Below are positions 36,313-45,540 of a stretch of 64,000 bases of DNA, in pieces (positions within the stretch are counted from its first letter, which is position 1; each line of letters opens with the position of its first letter). Origin of the DNA: Vreelandella neptunia (GTDB lineage: Bacteria; Pseudomonadota; Gammaproteobacteria; Pseudomonadales; Halomonadaceae); NCBI RefSeq assembly GCF_022489065.1, contig NZ_JAKVTW010000014.1, positions 1-64,000 on the forward strand, given 5' to 3'. The translations under genes were made by a program, and so were the position numbers. A model generated the notes under the pieces. It did not search any database, was not told where the DNA came from, and saw only the letters and a list, made by a program, of their open reading frames with translations.

Positions 36313-36335
36313 GTTGCCTTTGGCATCCTAGCCCC

Positions 36336-36704
36336 ATGAGTAAACTACAACGTCACCTTATAATGCCGTTGCGCAGCGTTCCACGTCGGGCTCGCCGTAA
36401 CGCCACTGGTTTGGCCTTAGTGCTATTGCTAGTGGGTAGCGCCGTGGGTGACCAGCCCTGGGAATCACTTCACGGAGAGGTGCGCCGTGGTGAGGTTGTT
36501 CCGCTCGACACGATTTTAGACTGGCTGGAAGCTCACTATATAGGCGATGTGCTGGAGGTTGAAGTAGAGCGTGAAGGGGGGTACGTGGAGTACGAAATTA
36601 AGCTGCTCGGCCCCCAGGGCCAAGTAGTGGAATTTGAGTTCGATGGCCAAAACGGTCAATTGATGTCCATTGAGGGCGTGCGTATTAATGACATGCGTCG
36701 CTAA
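36336..36704 (+). CDS. PepSY-like small exported protein
   Basis: A 122-residue protein with a basic N-terminus and one hydrophobic stretch (NATGLALVLLLVGSAVGD, about 22-39) that reads as a long signal peptide or anchor. The rest is PepSY-like: VVPLDTILDWLEAHYIGDVLEVEVEREG, then YEIKLLGPQGQVVEFEFDGQNGQL. ATG 36336 or 36363 could start it; neither has a clear Shine-Dalgarno. It lies 48 bases before a response regulator gene, a common arrangement in which the PepSY protein is the output or a brake of the kinase. Confidence 0.75.
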   Translation: MSKLQRHLIMPLRSVPRRARRNATGLALVLLLVGSAVGDQPWESLHGEVRRGEVVPLDTILDWLEAHYIGDVLEVEVEREGGYVEYEIKLLGPQGQVVEFEFDGQNGQLMSIEGVRINDMRR

Positions 36705-36752
36705 TATCGCTATTCAAATTGCCAAGTCGATGCCTAGAAGGGTAGTTAGCCA

Positions 36753-37427
36753 ATGAAGTGTTTGCTGGTAGAGGATGACCAAGCGCTAGCGCGTGAGTTG
36801 AGCCAAGCGTTACGTGACGGTGAATGGCTGGTAGAGCATGCGGCAACCGGTCAGGACGCAGATTTTTTAGTGCGTACGGAAGCTTACGACACACTGATTT
36901 TAGATGTAGGGCTACCCGACGGTGACGGCACACGCTGGTTAGCGGCGTGGCGGGAAGATGGCATTGATCTGCCTGTGCTGATCCTGACGGCCCGTGAGCG
37001 CTGGGCCGATAAAGCCGCTGGTTTTACCGCTGGCGCAGATGATTACGTCACTAAGCCATTTGAGCCTGCTGAAGTGCTGTTTCGTTTGCGCGCGCTTGTG
37101 CGCCGCAGCCACGGTCACGCTCACCCAGTATTGAAAGTGGGCGAACTCAGTTTAGATACCCACACCCAGCACGTGACGTTGGCAGGACGACCGGTAGGAT
37201 TGACCGCGCAGGAAACGCGCTTGCTGGGGTATCTCATGCATGCTGCGCCGCGGGTAGTGAGTCGTACCGAGCTCTCAGAGCATGTTTACGACCGCGACCA
37301 TGAACCGGACTCCAATGTGATTGATGTTCAGGTCAGCCGCCTGCGTCGTAAGTTGGGCAGTTGGCGCATTGCCACTCAGCGGGGCCAGGGCTACCGGCTA
37401 TTAGAAGAAGAGCCCGCGACCGAATGA
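36753..37427 (+). CDS. OmpR-family response regulator
   Basis: A 224-residue regulator. The receiver domain (1-120) opens KCLLVEDDQALARELSQAL with the acidic pair, has the phosphorylated Asp in DTLILDVGLPDGDG (about D51), Thr in ILTAR and Lys in DDYVTKPFEP. The winged-helix DNA-binding domain (about 125-220) has LTAQETRLLGYLM, the recognition region VIDVQVSRLRRKLG and QRGQGYRL. It belongs to the QseB/PmrA/PhoP subgroup. Its stop overlaps the kinase ATG (ATGA), so both are coupled. Confidence 0.92.
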   Translation: MKCLLVEDDQALARELSQALRDGEWLVEHAATGQDADFLVRTEAYDTLILDVGLPDGDGTRWLAAWREDGIDLPVLILTARERWADKAAGFTAGADDYVTKPFEPAEVLFRLRALVRRSHGHAHPVLKVGELSLDTHTQHVTLAGRPVGLTAQETRLLGYLMHAAPRVVSRTELSEHVYDRDHEPDSNVIDVQVSRLRRKLGSWRIATQRGQGYRLLEEEPATE

Positions 37428-38800
37428 GTTGCTATACAGCATGGCGTGATCGGTGGGCAAAGCGCTGGGTAGGGCGCTCCATCAGTACACGGCTGTTGCT
37501 GGCAGTACTGCTGATGGTGGGACTAGCTCTGCCTATCGCAGGCGTGCTGCTTTCCCAGCATTACCATATCGCGGCAACGCGCGCTTTTGATGAGCGCCTT
37601 ACCGCCACGCTTAACGTCATTATGGCGGGCGTTACCTATGATCGTTTAGAGCAGCAACTGGTCCATGATCGGGCGCTGGGCGACCCACGTTTTGAGAATG
37701 TCTACTCCGGCTGGTACTGGCAAATTACGGATGGTGAGCAACATACGTTGGTTTCCCGTTCACTGTGGGACCAACGCCTGCCGGTGGTCGACAATGAGAG
37801 TCTCAGTGCGCGTTCGTTAACAGGGCCACGTGGGCAATCGCTGCGCGTAGTTGAACGCGATATATACCTGGCGCCGCTGGAAGCCCCGTTACACATCAGC
37901 GTGGCCGCTCGGGACGATGTACTGTTCAGCGACATTCGCGAATTCCAACACCTTTTGTGGGGCGGGTTGATCGGCTTGGGCGTGCTGCTACTCAGCGTAT
38001 TAGCGCTGCAAGTACGCTGGGGGTTGGCGCCGCTTAGGCGGATGCACGCCAATCTTCATGACGTAGAACAGGGCCGCAGCGAACAGTTAGATACCCGCTT
38101 ACCGGACGAGTTGGCGACGCTAGCCGCCTCAATGAACGCGGTGTTAGCCCGCGATCAGCGCTTAATTGAGCGCGGCCGCCATACGGCGGGGAACCTCGCC
38201 CATGCGCTGAAAACACCGCTAAGCGTTATGCGCATACAGCTGCGTCAGTTACCCGAAGCCAGCCGTAGCGTTTGGGAGGTAGAGCTGGCGCGGGTTGATA
38301 GCGCGGTACGCCACCACTTAGCGCGGGCTTCGGCGGCGGGTGAAGGCGTCCGCTTTGCGCCCATTGATCTGCAAACGACCTTGGCACCGCTGCTTAATGG
38401 GCTAGCTAAGCTAGCCCAGCGGCGTGGTATTGTGCTGCGCCAACGTTGGGATCAGGCAGTCAGAGCGCACATGGATGACCAGGATATCCAGGAACTGGTG
38501 GGTAATTTAATGGATAATGCGTTGCGCTGGTCGCATAGCGAGGTGCAGCTACAGGTGCAGGTTGACGGGCAGCAGTTGATCTTAACCGTTAGCGATAATG
38601 GTCCTGGCATGTCTGAAGCGGAGTGCCAGCAGGCGGTTCAACGGGGTAAACGGTTGGATGAACAACGCTCCGGCAGCGGCCTTGGGCTAGCCATTGTGAC
38701 CGATCTTGTCGCCCTGTATAACGGCCATATGCATCTTGATCGCGCCAAGGCAGGCGGATTGCAGGTGGTGGTGAAATTGCCCGTTGTGGCCCATGGATAA
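37424..38800 (+). CDS. Sensor histidine kinase
   Basis: A 458-residue membrane kinase. Span 1 (about residues 24-45, LLLAVLLMVGLALPIAGVLL) and span 2 (about 175-195) enclose a periplasmic domain of about 130 residues. A HAMP-like segment follows, then the H box NLAHALKTPLSVMRIQLRQL, N box GNLMDNALRWSH, G1 VSDNGPGMS and G2 GSGLGLAIVTDL. It resembles PhoQ/QseC-type kinases. The signal is unknown. The neighbouring PepSY genes suggest a periplasmic or cation-related signal. A PhoD-like gene follows after 15 bases. Confidence 0.9.
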   Translation: MSCYTAWRDRWAKRWVGRSISTRLLLAVLLMVGLALPIAGVLLSQHYHIAATRAFDERLTATLNVIMAGVTYDRLEQQLVHDRALGDPRFENVYSGWYWQITDGEQHTLVSRSLWDQRLPVVDNESLSARSLTGPRGQSLRVVERDIYLAPLEAPLHISVAARDDVLFSDIREFQHLLWGGLIGLGVLLLSVLALQVRWGLAPLRRMHANLHDVEQGRSEQLDTRLPDELATLAASMNAVLARDQRLIERGRHTAGNLAHALKTPLSVMRIQLRQLPEASRSVWEVELARVDSAVRHHLARASAAGEGVRFAPIDLQTTLAPLLNGLAKLAQRRGIVLRQRWDQAVRAHMDDQDIQELVGNLMDNALRWSHSEVQLQVQVDGQQLILTVSDNGPGMSEAECQQAVQRGKRLDEQRSGSGLGLAIVTDLVALYNGHMHLDRAKAGGLQVVVKLPVVAHG

Positions 38801-38815
38801 CGGATAAGTGATTGG

Positions 38816-40735
38816 ATGAATGATACGCAGACGCTGCCTGATATTTTAGTTGGCCCCTTATTAAGACGCATCAGCACCACCCGACTGGTGCTCTGGGTAG
38901 TGGCTTCCCGGGCGTTGAATATGACGCTAATCCTAAGACCTGGGCAGAGTGACGCCGAGTCGATTGGCTTGGCGCACCATCACCAGTGCATTCCCATCGG
39001 CCAACGCGCCTTTATCTATCTAATTGATATTGAGCTTGATTCACCGCTGCCCTGCGATGAGCGTATCGAATACGACCTGCAGGTGGAGAGCCAGCAGGGA
39101 GAGTGGCGCTCCTTGCCCGAATGGGCGCCGTGGCTCTGTTATGACGGCGCTGCCTACCCCGCCTTTGTGATTGCATCCCGGCATCACCGCCTGATGCACG
39201 GCTCCTGCCGTAAACCCCATCACGACAGCGCCGATGGCTTGGTGCGGGCTGATAGCTGGCTTGCTGAGCACCAGGCAGCGCCCACCGAGTGGCCCGCGTG
39301 GCTGCTGATGACCGGCGACCAAATTTACGCTGACGATGTTGCTGGCCCTATGCTGCGCGCGGTGCATGCGCTAATTGAACAGCTAGGGTTGGTGGATGAG
39401 TGGCTGGAAGGTGCTACGGTCGACGATAGCCAAGCCCTCTATGACTCGCCTGATAGCTACTATCAACGCGCGGAGTTGCTGCCGGATGTGACCAGCAACG
39501 TGGCGCTTCGCCAGCGCTTTTTTAGCGGTGTTAAAAAGCCGGTCTTTACTTCCGCAAATGCGCAAAACCATTTAATGACCCTGGCTGAAATGCTCGCCAT
39601 GTACTGCCTGGTATGGTCCCCCGTACCCTGGCAAGTGATTAGGTTCGAGGCACCGGCTTTAGATAAAAAAAATGCCGAGCTCTATCGCCAGGAGCAGGCG
39701 GTAATGGATGGCTTCGTTGCCGGACTACCGCAGTGTGCGCGGCTGATGGCGCACTTGCCCAGCCTGATGATCTTCGATGACCATGACGTGACCGACGACT
39801 GGAATCTTTCCGCTGATTGGGAGCTGGCCGCCTATGGCCATCCATTTTCGAAACGCATAATCGGTAACGCCCTGGTGGCCTATTTGCTCTGCCAAGCGTG
39901 GGGAAACGATCCGGATAAACTAAGTCCGTTGATCCATCACGCTTCAACACTGCTGCGTGATGGCAGTCAGCCGCTGGTATGTGCTGAGCAAGATGGGTTT
40001 ATTGAACGGCTGCTGCGTTTTCAAGGCTGGGAGTTTCAGGTGCCTGGCACGCCTGCCTTAATTGTGCTGGATACGCGCACCCGCCGTTGGCGAAGCGAGC
40101 GCAAACTAAACCACCCTTCTGGATTGATGGATTGGGAAGCGCTCATGGAGATGCAGCAGGCGCTGATGGGCGCGAAAAGCGCCGTGATTATTTCTCCCGC
40201 ACCCATGTTCGGCGTCAAATTGATTGAGAGTATACAAAAGCTCTTCACCGTCATGGGTAAACCCCTGGTGGTCGATGCTGAAAACTGGATGGCCCACCGT
40301 GGCGCGGCGAATACGCTGCTACAGATTTGGCAGCACTCCAAAACGCCCGGCAACTATGTGATTTTATCGGGGGATGTCCACTACTCGTTTGTCTACGACA
40401 TTGTGGTACGCCGTCAAAAGAGAGCGCCTAACCTATGGCAGATAACCTCTAGTGGCATCAAGAACACCTTTCCCAAAAATCTGCTTAATACCTTTGACCG
40501 GCTAAATCGCTGGCTTTACGCACCTTGGTCGCCACTCAACTGGTTTACCAAACGCCGCAAGCTGAGCGTTCACCCGCGGGATCCTGATCGCGCCAGTGCC
40601 GGAGAACGGCTCTGGAATGCCAGCGGTATTGGCCTGGTCACCCTGGATGAGAAAGGCCACCCTATCGATATTCGCCAGCTAGACGTCGACGGTAGTGACG
40701 TGGTGTTTCCGCCGCCTGAAAAAACGCTTCCCTGA
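38816..40735 (+). CDS. PhoD-like metallophosphatase family protein
   Basis: A 639-residue protein with PhoD-type motifs: HGSCRKPHHD (about residue 128), LLMTGDQIYADD (about 162-173), LMIFDDHDVTDDWN (about 317-330) and NYVILSGDVHYSFV (about 510-523). These Asp/His residues would hold the metal centre of an alkaline phosphodiesterase. No signal peptide or Tat motif is seen, unlike secreted PhoD, so it may be cytoplasmic. It lies 15 bases after the histidine kinase and probably belongs to the same transcript. The exact substrate is unknown. Confidence 0.8.
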   Translation: MNDTQTLPDILVGPLLRRISTTRLVLWVVASRALNMTLILRPGQSDAESIGLAHHHQCIPIGQRAFIYLIDIELDSPLPCDERIEYDLQVESQQGEWRSLPEWAPWLCYDGAAYPAFVIASRHHRLMHGSCRKPHHDSADGLVRADSWLAEHQAAPTEWPAWLLMTGDQIYADDVAGPMLRAVHALIEQLGLVDEWLEGATVDDSQALYDSPDSYYQRAELLPDVTSNVALRQRFFSGVKKPVFTSANAQNHLMTLAEMLAMYCLVWSPVPWQVIRFEAPALDKKNAELYRQEQAVMDGFVAGLPQCARLMAHLPSLMIFDDHDVTDDWNLSADWELAAYGHPFSKRIIGNALVAYLLCQAWGNDPDKLSPLIHHASTLLRDGSQPLVCAEQDGFIERLLRFQGWEFQVPGTPALIVLDTRTRRWRSERKLNHPSGLMDWEALMEMQQALMGAKSAVIISPAPMFGVKLIESIQKLFTVMGKPLVVDAENWMAHRGAANTLLQIWQHSKTPGNYVILSGDVHYSFVYDIVVRRQKRAPNLWQITSSGIKNTFPKNLLNTFDRLNRWLYAPWSPLNWFTKRRKLSVHPRDPDRASAGERLWNASGIGLVTLDEKGHPIDIRQLDVDGSDVVFPPPEKTLP

Positions 40736-40787
40736 ACAGCGCTGCTTTCGAAACGTCAGGGCGCTAACTGCCTGACTCATCAGCTGA

Positions 40788-40805
40788 TTGTCATGATAAC
40801 GTCAC
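40788..40805 (+). promoter_or_regulatory. Candidate PhoB box upstream of the EAL-CBS-GGDEF gene
   Basis: TTGTCAT-GATA-ACGTCAC fits the 7+4+7 Pho box; the GTCAT and GTCAC cores start at 40790 and 40801, 11 nt apart, about 100 bases before ATG 40908. Match to the CTGTCAT-type consensus is 6 of 7 and about 5 of 7. Confidence 0.5.
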
Positions 40806-40907
40806 GAAAATGACGCACGCTTGCCCCCTAGCAACAACCTCCATGGATGGTGCATTCCATAGGTACCACCGCTATTGATCGGGGTGGCAGAACAGGGCCG
40901 CAGGCAA

Positions 40908-42656
40908 ATGACCGCACAAGAAGCGCAGTGGCTGAAAAAGATCATTGCAAATGAAGAATTGCATGTTCTTTTTCAGCCCATTGTGGATGCCAGTGAACAG
41001 GCAGTTTATGGCTACGAAGCACTGATTCGAGGGCCTAAAACGTCGCCGCTGCACTCTCCGTTACGACTATTTGAGGTAGCCACCCAGGCAGGAAAATTGG
41101 TGGAGTTAGATATCCTCTGCCGACGGTTAGCGATTCACCGTTTTGCAGAGCTTAAGCTGCCCGGCCTGCTGTTTCTTAACGTAATGCCGTTAACCATCGT
41201 CGAGCGTGATTTTCGCGAAGGCTTAACCCTTGGCTTTATCCGGGACAGTGGCCTGCCCCCTGAACGGGTGGTGATTGAACTCACTGAACACGTACCCATT
41301 CATGATTACGAGTTAATGCGCCAAGCGGTGGATCACTACCGCACGATGGGCTTTCAGGTGGCGCTGGATGATCTTGGTGCCGGGCACTCAAGCCTGCGCC
41401 ACTGGTCAGAACTGCGCCCCGATTTCGTTAAGCTTGACCGGCACTTTATCTCCGGTATCGACCAGGATCCGGCAAAACGAGAATTTCTCCGCTCGATTCT
41501 CGATGTGGCCCGTAGCCTGGATTGCCAAGTCATCGCCGAAGGGGTGGAAACCGCCGCTGAGCATCTCTGCCTCTGGGAGCTGGACCGTGGGCTCGCGCTA
41601 CTGCAGGGCTTCTACTTCGCTCGGCCCAGCCAGCAGCCGCCTTTAGAGCTTAATATGGTGCTACCGGCGACCACCCAATTAAAAAGCCCGGCTGGGCGTA
41701 CCGCGCGCTCTATCTTTCGTACCATTGAGGCCGTGACGCCTGATTGCGCTGTACCACTGCTTGCCGAGCGTTTTCGCCAACAGCCCAGCTTGCGCTGTGT
41801 CACGGTGGTGGATAACGACAAGCCCGTAGCAGTGGTGCGGCGCAACGCTTTCCTGACCCTGTTTACCAACCCTTTCAGTCACGCTCTGTACGCCAAGCGA
41901 TGTGTTCTGGACGTTGCTGATACGCGCATGCTGGTAGCCGAGGCGGATACGCCGCTTGAGATTTTAAGCCAGCAGTTGACCGATAGCCACGATATAGAGC
42001 AGGAAGACTTCGTCATCGTTAATGCGAGCGGTGACTACCTGGGGATGGGCAATATCGTTGACCTTCTTCGCGAGATTACCGCCATTCAGGTGCGCCAAGC
42101 GCGCCATGCCAACCCGCTGACCGGTCTGCCGGGTAACATTTTGATTAACGAAACCCTGGCCGCTTATTTAGCCGCTGAAAAGGGCTTTGCCGCTGCTTAC
42201 GTCGACTTAGATAATTTTAAAGCCTTTAACGATGCGTATGGCTACGCGCGGGGCGACCATGTGATTATTTCACTATCGCGTCTGTTGCAAGCACAAGTGG
42301 AGAGTGCAGGCGGGTTTATCGGCCATATTGGTGGTGATGATTTTATGATGCTGCTACCGCTCAGCCATTGGGAGAGCATCTGTGGGCAAATCTTACGCTC
42401 TTTCGAAGTGGTCGCGCCGGGCTTCTATGAGGAAGCGGACCGACTGCAGGGTGGGATTCATACCGAAAACCGACAAAATAAAGTGGCGTTTATTCCTTTT
42501 GTTAGCGTGTCGATTGCGGTCAAACCCATCCACGACACCTCCCTCTGCAAAGCGCTGGATATTGCCGCTGAGCTGTCTGAATTGAAGCATCAAGCCAAAA
42601 AAATTCCGGGGAATAGTCTGTTTGTGGAGCGTCGCGATAGCTGCGTTGCCCATTAG
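40908..42656 (+). CDS. EAL-CBS-GGDEF protein, probable cyclic-di-GMP phosphodiesterase with altered GGDDF site
   Basis: A 582-residue soluble protein. The N-terminal EAL domain (about 10-245) has YEALIRG, VIELTEH, LDDLGAGHSSL, FVKLDRHF and IAEGVETAAE, so phosphodiesterase residues look intact. A CBS-pair region follows (about 280-385). The C-terminal GGDEF domain (about 400-575) has VDLDNFKAFNDAYGY, but its active site is GGDDF, replacing the catalytic Glu with Asp. It is therefore probably a phosphodiesterase whose GGDEF domain senses GTP. ATG 40908 was chosen over an in-frame TTG at 40875. A Pho-box-like site precedes it. Confidence 0.87.
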   Translation: MTAQEAQWLKKIIANEELHVLFQPIVDASEQAVYGYEALIRGPKTSPLHSPLRLFEVATQAGKLVELDILCRRLAIHRFAELKLPGLLFLNVMPLTIVERDFREGLTLGFIRDSGLPPERVVIELTEHVPIHDYELMRQAVDHYRTMGFQVALDDLGAGHSSLRHWSELRPDFVKLDRHFISGIDQDPAKREFLRSILDVARSLDCQVIAEGVETAAEHLCLWELDRGLALLQGFYFARPSQQPPLELNMVLPATTQLKSPAGRTARSIFRTIEAVTPDCAVPLLAERFRQQPSLRCVTVVDNDKPVAVVRRNAFLTLFTNPFSHALYAKRCVLDVADTRMLVAEADTPLEILSQQLTDSHDIEQEDFVIVNASGDYLGMGNIVDLLREITAIQVRQARHANPLTGLPGNILINETLAAYLAAEKGFAAAYVDLDNFKAFNDAYGYARGDHVIISLSRLLQAQVESAGGFIGHIGGDDFMMLLPLSHWESICGQILRSFEVVAPGFYEEADRLQGGIHTENRQNKVAFIPFVSVSIAVKPIHDTSLCKALDIAAELSELKHQAKKIPGNSLFVERRDSCVAH

Positions 42657-42662
42657 AGCGCA

Positions 42663-42724
42663 GTGTCATTATGCCTACTTAAAAACGTCATCAAGTGGTC
42701 ATCTAAATGCCCCGCCGTTGTCAT
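42663..42724 (+). promoter_or_regulatory. Candidate PhoB box array upstream of the second phnD
   Basis: GTCAT occurs at 42665, 42687, 42698 and 42720, all in one 11-nt phase (steps of 22, 11 and 22). The central pair forms ACGTCAT-CAAG-TGGTCAT (42685-42702). The array lies 50-110 bases before ATG 42775 and begins 7 bases after the previous stop codon. Confidence 0.62.
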
Positions 42725-42774
42725 CTGAAGTGGTCAGGATTGTCGCTATCTTCTAACAACGCCTTAGGTGACCC

Positions 42775-43752
42775 ATGCAGATTTCTTCTCTTTCCAGCGC
42801 TCTTCCACGTACCTTAATCAGCGCCGCCGTTGCCAGTGCCTTTGCTTTTGTCGCGGTGAATGCTTCAGCGGATCTCTCATCGCGTTATGTCGATAACGAT
42901 GGCGATATGGTTGCCGATGCACCCAGCGATGAGTCGCAGTGGGCCGACCCCGATACGCTGGTGTTTGCCTACACGCCGGTGGAAGATCCTGCGGTTTACG
43001 CTGATGTTTGGTCTGACTTCTTAACGCACCTAAGCGAAGCTACCGGCAAAGAGGTGCAGTTCTTCCCCGTACAGTCCAACGCCGCCCAGCAAGAAGCGCT
43101 GCGGGCAGGCCGCTTGCACGTGGCTGGTTTCAATACCGGTGGCGTACCAGTGGCGGTTAACTGCGGTGGTTTCCGTCCGTTTGCCATGATGGCGGCGGAA
43201 GATGGCAGCTTTGGCTATGAAATGGAGATCATCACCTATCCAGGCAGCGGCATTGCAGCTGTTGAAGACCTGGAGGGTCGCCAGCTTGCGTTTACCTCCG
43301 AGACTTCTAATTCCGGTTTCCGCGCGCCCTCTGCGCTGCTGCGCTCCGAGTACGGCATGGAAGCGGGCGAAGATTTTGAAACCGCTTTCTCAGGCTCCCA
43401 CGACAATTCCATCCTGGGTGTGGTGAACGAAGATTACGACGCGGCCGCGATCGCTAACTCCGTGGGCAAGCGAATGATTTCCCGCGGCGTCGTCAGTGAG
43501 GGTGATTACGACATTATCTATACCTCAGAAACCTTCCCGACAACGGCTTATGGTTTGGCCAATAATCTGAATCCTGAGCTTGCCGAGAAAATACAGGACG
43601 CCTTCTTCAGCTACGACTGGGAAGGCTCCGCACTGGAAGCAGAATTTGCCAACTCCGGTGAAGCGCAGTTTATCCCGATTACCTACCAGGAAAACTGGTC
43701 AGTTATTCGCACCATTGCCGATGCCAACGGTGTGACTTACGACTGCGACTGA
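42775..43752 (+). CDS. phnD: Phosphonate-type ABC transporter substrate-binding protein (second PhnD)
   Basis: A 325-residue periplasmic binding protein with a Sec signal peptide (about 1-32, ending ASA/DL). Landmarks are TLVFAYTPVEDPAVYADVW, QSNAAQQEALRAGRLHVAGF where ligand contacts begin, SETSNSGFRAPSALL and YTSETFPTTAYGLANNL. The mature N-terminus YVDNDGDMVADAP is acidic and resembles a calcium-binding loop, which is unusual for PhnD. It differs clearly from the first PhnD in this window, so the two systems probably take different ligands. Confidence 0.87.
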   Translation: MQISSLSSALPRTLISAAVASAFAFVAVNASADLSSRYVDNDGDMVADAPSDESQWADPDTLVFAYTPVEDPAVYADVWSDFLTHLSEATGKEVQFFPVQSNAAQQEALRAGRLHVAGFNTGGVPVAVNCGGFRPFAMMAAEDGSFGYEMEIITYPGSGIAAVEDLEGRQLAFTSETSNSGFRAPSALLRSEYGMEAGEDFETAFSGSHDNSILGVVNEDYDAAAIANSVGKRMISRGVVSEGDYDIIYTSETFPTTAYGLANNLNPELAEKIQDAFFSYDWEGSALEAEFANSGEAQFIPITYQENWSVIRTIADANGVTYDCD

Positions 43753-43830
43753 TCGTTTAGGTAGACGGTACTGCTCGGCCAGGAGGGCTAACCTTTCTGG
43801 CCGTTTCGCTATACATACGAGGTGGGAAAA

Positions 43831-44676
43831 ATGTTAACACTTAGCGGCGTAGGCAAGCGCTACCCCACCGGGGATCGGGCGCTAACGGATATTGAACTCA
43901 CGCTGCCCAAAGGCCAGGTGATGGCGCTGATTGGGCCGTCCGGTGCGGGTAAAAGTACTCTTATCCGCTGTGTAAACCGGTTAGTTGAACCCACCCAGGG
44001 CAGCATTCGGCTGGAAGAGACCGAGCTGACCAAGCTCTCAGGTCATAAGCTGCGCCATGCACGGCGCTCAATGGGCATGATTTTCCAGGAGTATGCCCTG
44101 GTAGACCGTCTCACCGTAATGGAGAACGTGCTATCAGGTCAGCTCGGCTATGTCGGTTTTTGGCGTAGTTTTTTGCGTCGTTACCCCCAAGAGGCGGTGG
44201 TCGAAGCCTTTCGGCTACTCGAGCGAGTTGGGCTTCCCCACGCTATCGATAAGCGCGCCGATGCGCTTTCCGGTGGTCAGCGCCAGCGTGTCGGTATCGC
44301 CCGAGCGCTGCTGCAGAGCCCCAAACTACTATTAGTTGATGAGCCAACTGCCAGCCTTGACCCGAAAACCTCGCGCCAAATTATGCGCTTGATTCGCGAA
44401 CTGTGCGCTGAGCGCAATTTGGCGGCGATCATCAATATTCATGATGTGGCGCTGGCTCAGCAGTTTGCAGACCGCATTGTCGGTTTGCGGGCGGGTAAAA
44501 TTGTCTTTGACGGTCTGCCTAGCGAACTCACCAGCGAAATGCTCACGACCATTTATGGTGAAGAGGATTGGGATACCACCCCGGAGCCGATGGACGATGA
44601 CGCCACCAACGACGCGTCCGTTAACTCCCCTTACCAGCACACCATGAAATCAGTGGCGGCGGGGGGCGCACAATGA
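43831..44676 (+). CDS. phnC: Phosphonate-type ABC transporter ATP-binding protein (second PhnC)
   Basis: A 281-residue ABC ATPase with Walker [10 protein letters not shown] (about 32-40), Q-loop [18 protein letters not shown], signature [14 protein letters not shown] and Walker [12 protein letters not shown], ending in the PhnC-type [15 protein letters not shown] 30-residue acidic tail follows. ATG 43831 has GAGGTG about 7 bases upstream; GTG 43822 is in frame but less likely. Its stop overlaps the first phnE start (ATGA). Confidence 0.92.
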   Translation: MLTLSGVGKRYPTGDRALTDIELTLPKGQVMALIGPSGAGKSTLIRCVNRLVEPTQGSIRLEETELTKLSGHKLRHARRSMGMIFQEYALVDRLTVMENVLSGQLGYVGFWRSFLRRYPQEAVVEAFRLLERVGLPHAIDKRADALSGGQRQRVGIARALLQSPKLLLVDEPTASLDPKTSRQIMRLIRELCAERNLAAIINIHDVALAQQFADRIVGLRAGKIVFDGLPSELTSEMLTTIYGEEDWDTTPEPMDDDATNDASVNSPYQHTMKSVAAGGAQ

Positions 44677-45524
44677 GCGAGCAGCTTGAAGCGCCGCTTA
44701 CGCAAATGAAAGCACAAGCTCGACAGCAGGCAGCGCAGCGCGGTGAGTGGCGGCGACTCCCGCTGATTGAAAGTGCACGCTTGCGCTGGGGGCTTGCCAT
44801 TGGTGCAGTGATATACCTCTTTTTGGCGCTTGCCTCAGTAGAAGTTAACTGGGCGCGAGTGTCCGAAGGGGCAGGCCGCGCGGTTAATTTTCTGGGCGCC
44901 TTTATGCAGCCCGATTTTATCAGTCGCTACGACGATATCGTCGCGGGTTTGCTGGAAAGTTTGACCATGACACTCACCTCTACGGTATTGGGTGTGCTGC
45001 TGGCGATACCCGTGGGCTTAGGCGCGGCGCGTAATATTTCCCCTCTGCCAATCTACTTTGTGTGCCGAGCGATTATTGCCGTCTCGCGTACGTTCCAGGA
45101 AATCATCATCGCGATTCTGTTTGTGGTCATGTTCGGCTTTGGCCCGTTCGCGGGCATGATTACCCTGGCATTTGCGACGATTGGCTTTATGGCCAAACTG
45201 CTGGCGGAAGATATTGAAGATTTGGATTGGCGTCAGGTAGAGGCAGTGCGCGCCACGGGCGCGAGCTGGTGGCAGACCATGAACCACGCCGTTCAGCCCC
45301 AGGTGATGCCTCGTTTAATCGGGCTCTCCATGTACCGGTTGGATATCAACTTTCGTGAGTCCTCGGTGATTGGCATTGTCGGTGCCGGTGGTATTGGCGC
45401 CACGCTGAACACCTCGTTAAGCCGCTATGAGTACGACACCTCCGCGGCGATTCTGTTGATCATCATCGCCATCGTGCTGCTGTGCGAGTACAGCTCGAGC
45501 CATGTCCGCCGCTGGACTCAGTAA
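44673..45524 (+). CDS. phnE: Phosphonate-type ABC transporter permease (second cluster, PhnE copy 1)
   Basis: A 283-residue inner-membrane permease. After a 40-residue cytoplasmic N-terminus come a first span ([19 protein letters not shown]), a conserved [27 protein letters not shown] region (residues 89-115) and the EAA loop [22 protein letters not shown]. It overlaps phnC by 4 bases and is followed by a second, related permease 16 bases later, suggesting a heterodimeric channel. Confidence 0.9.
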   Translation: MSEQLEAPLTQMKAQARQQAAQRGEWRRLPLIESARLRWGLAIGAVIYLFLALASVEVNWARVSEGAGRAVNFLGAFMQPDFISRYDDIVAGLLESLTMTLTSTVLGVLLAIPVGLGAARNISPLPIYFVCRAIIAVSRTFQEIIIAILFVVMFGFGPFAGMITLAFATIGFMAKLLAEDIEDLDWRQVEAVRATGASWWQTMNHAVQPQVMPRLIGLSMYRLDINFRESSVIGIVGAGGIGATLNTSLSRYEYDTSAAILLIIIAIVLLCEYSSSHVRRWTQ

Positions 45525-45540
45525 TTTGTGGAGACGTTAA

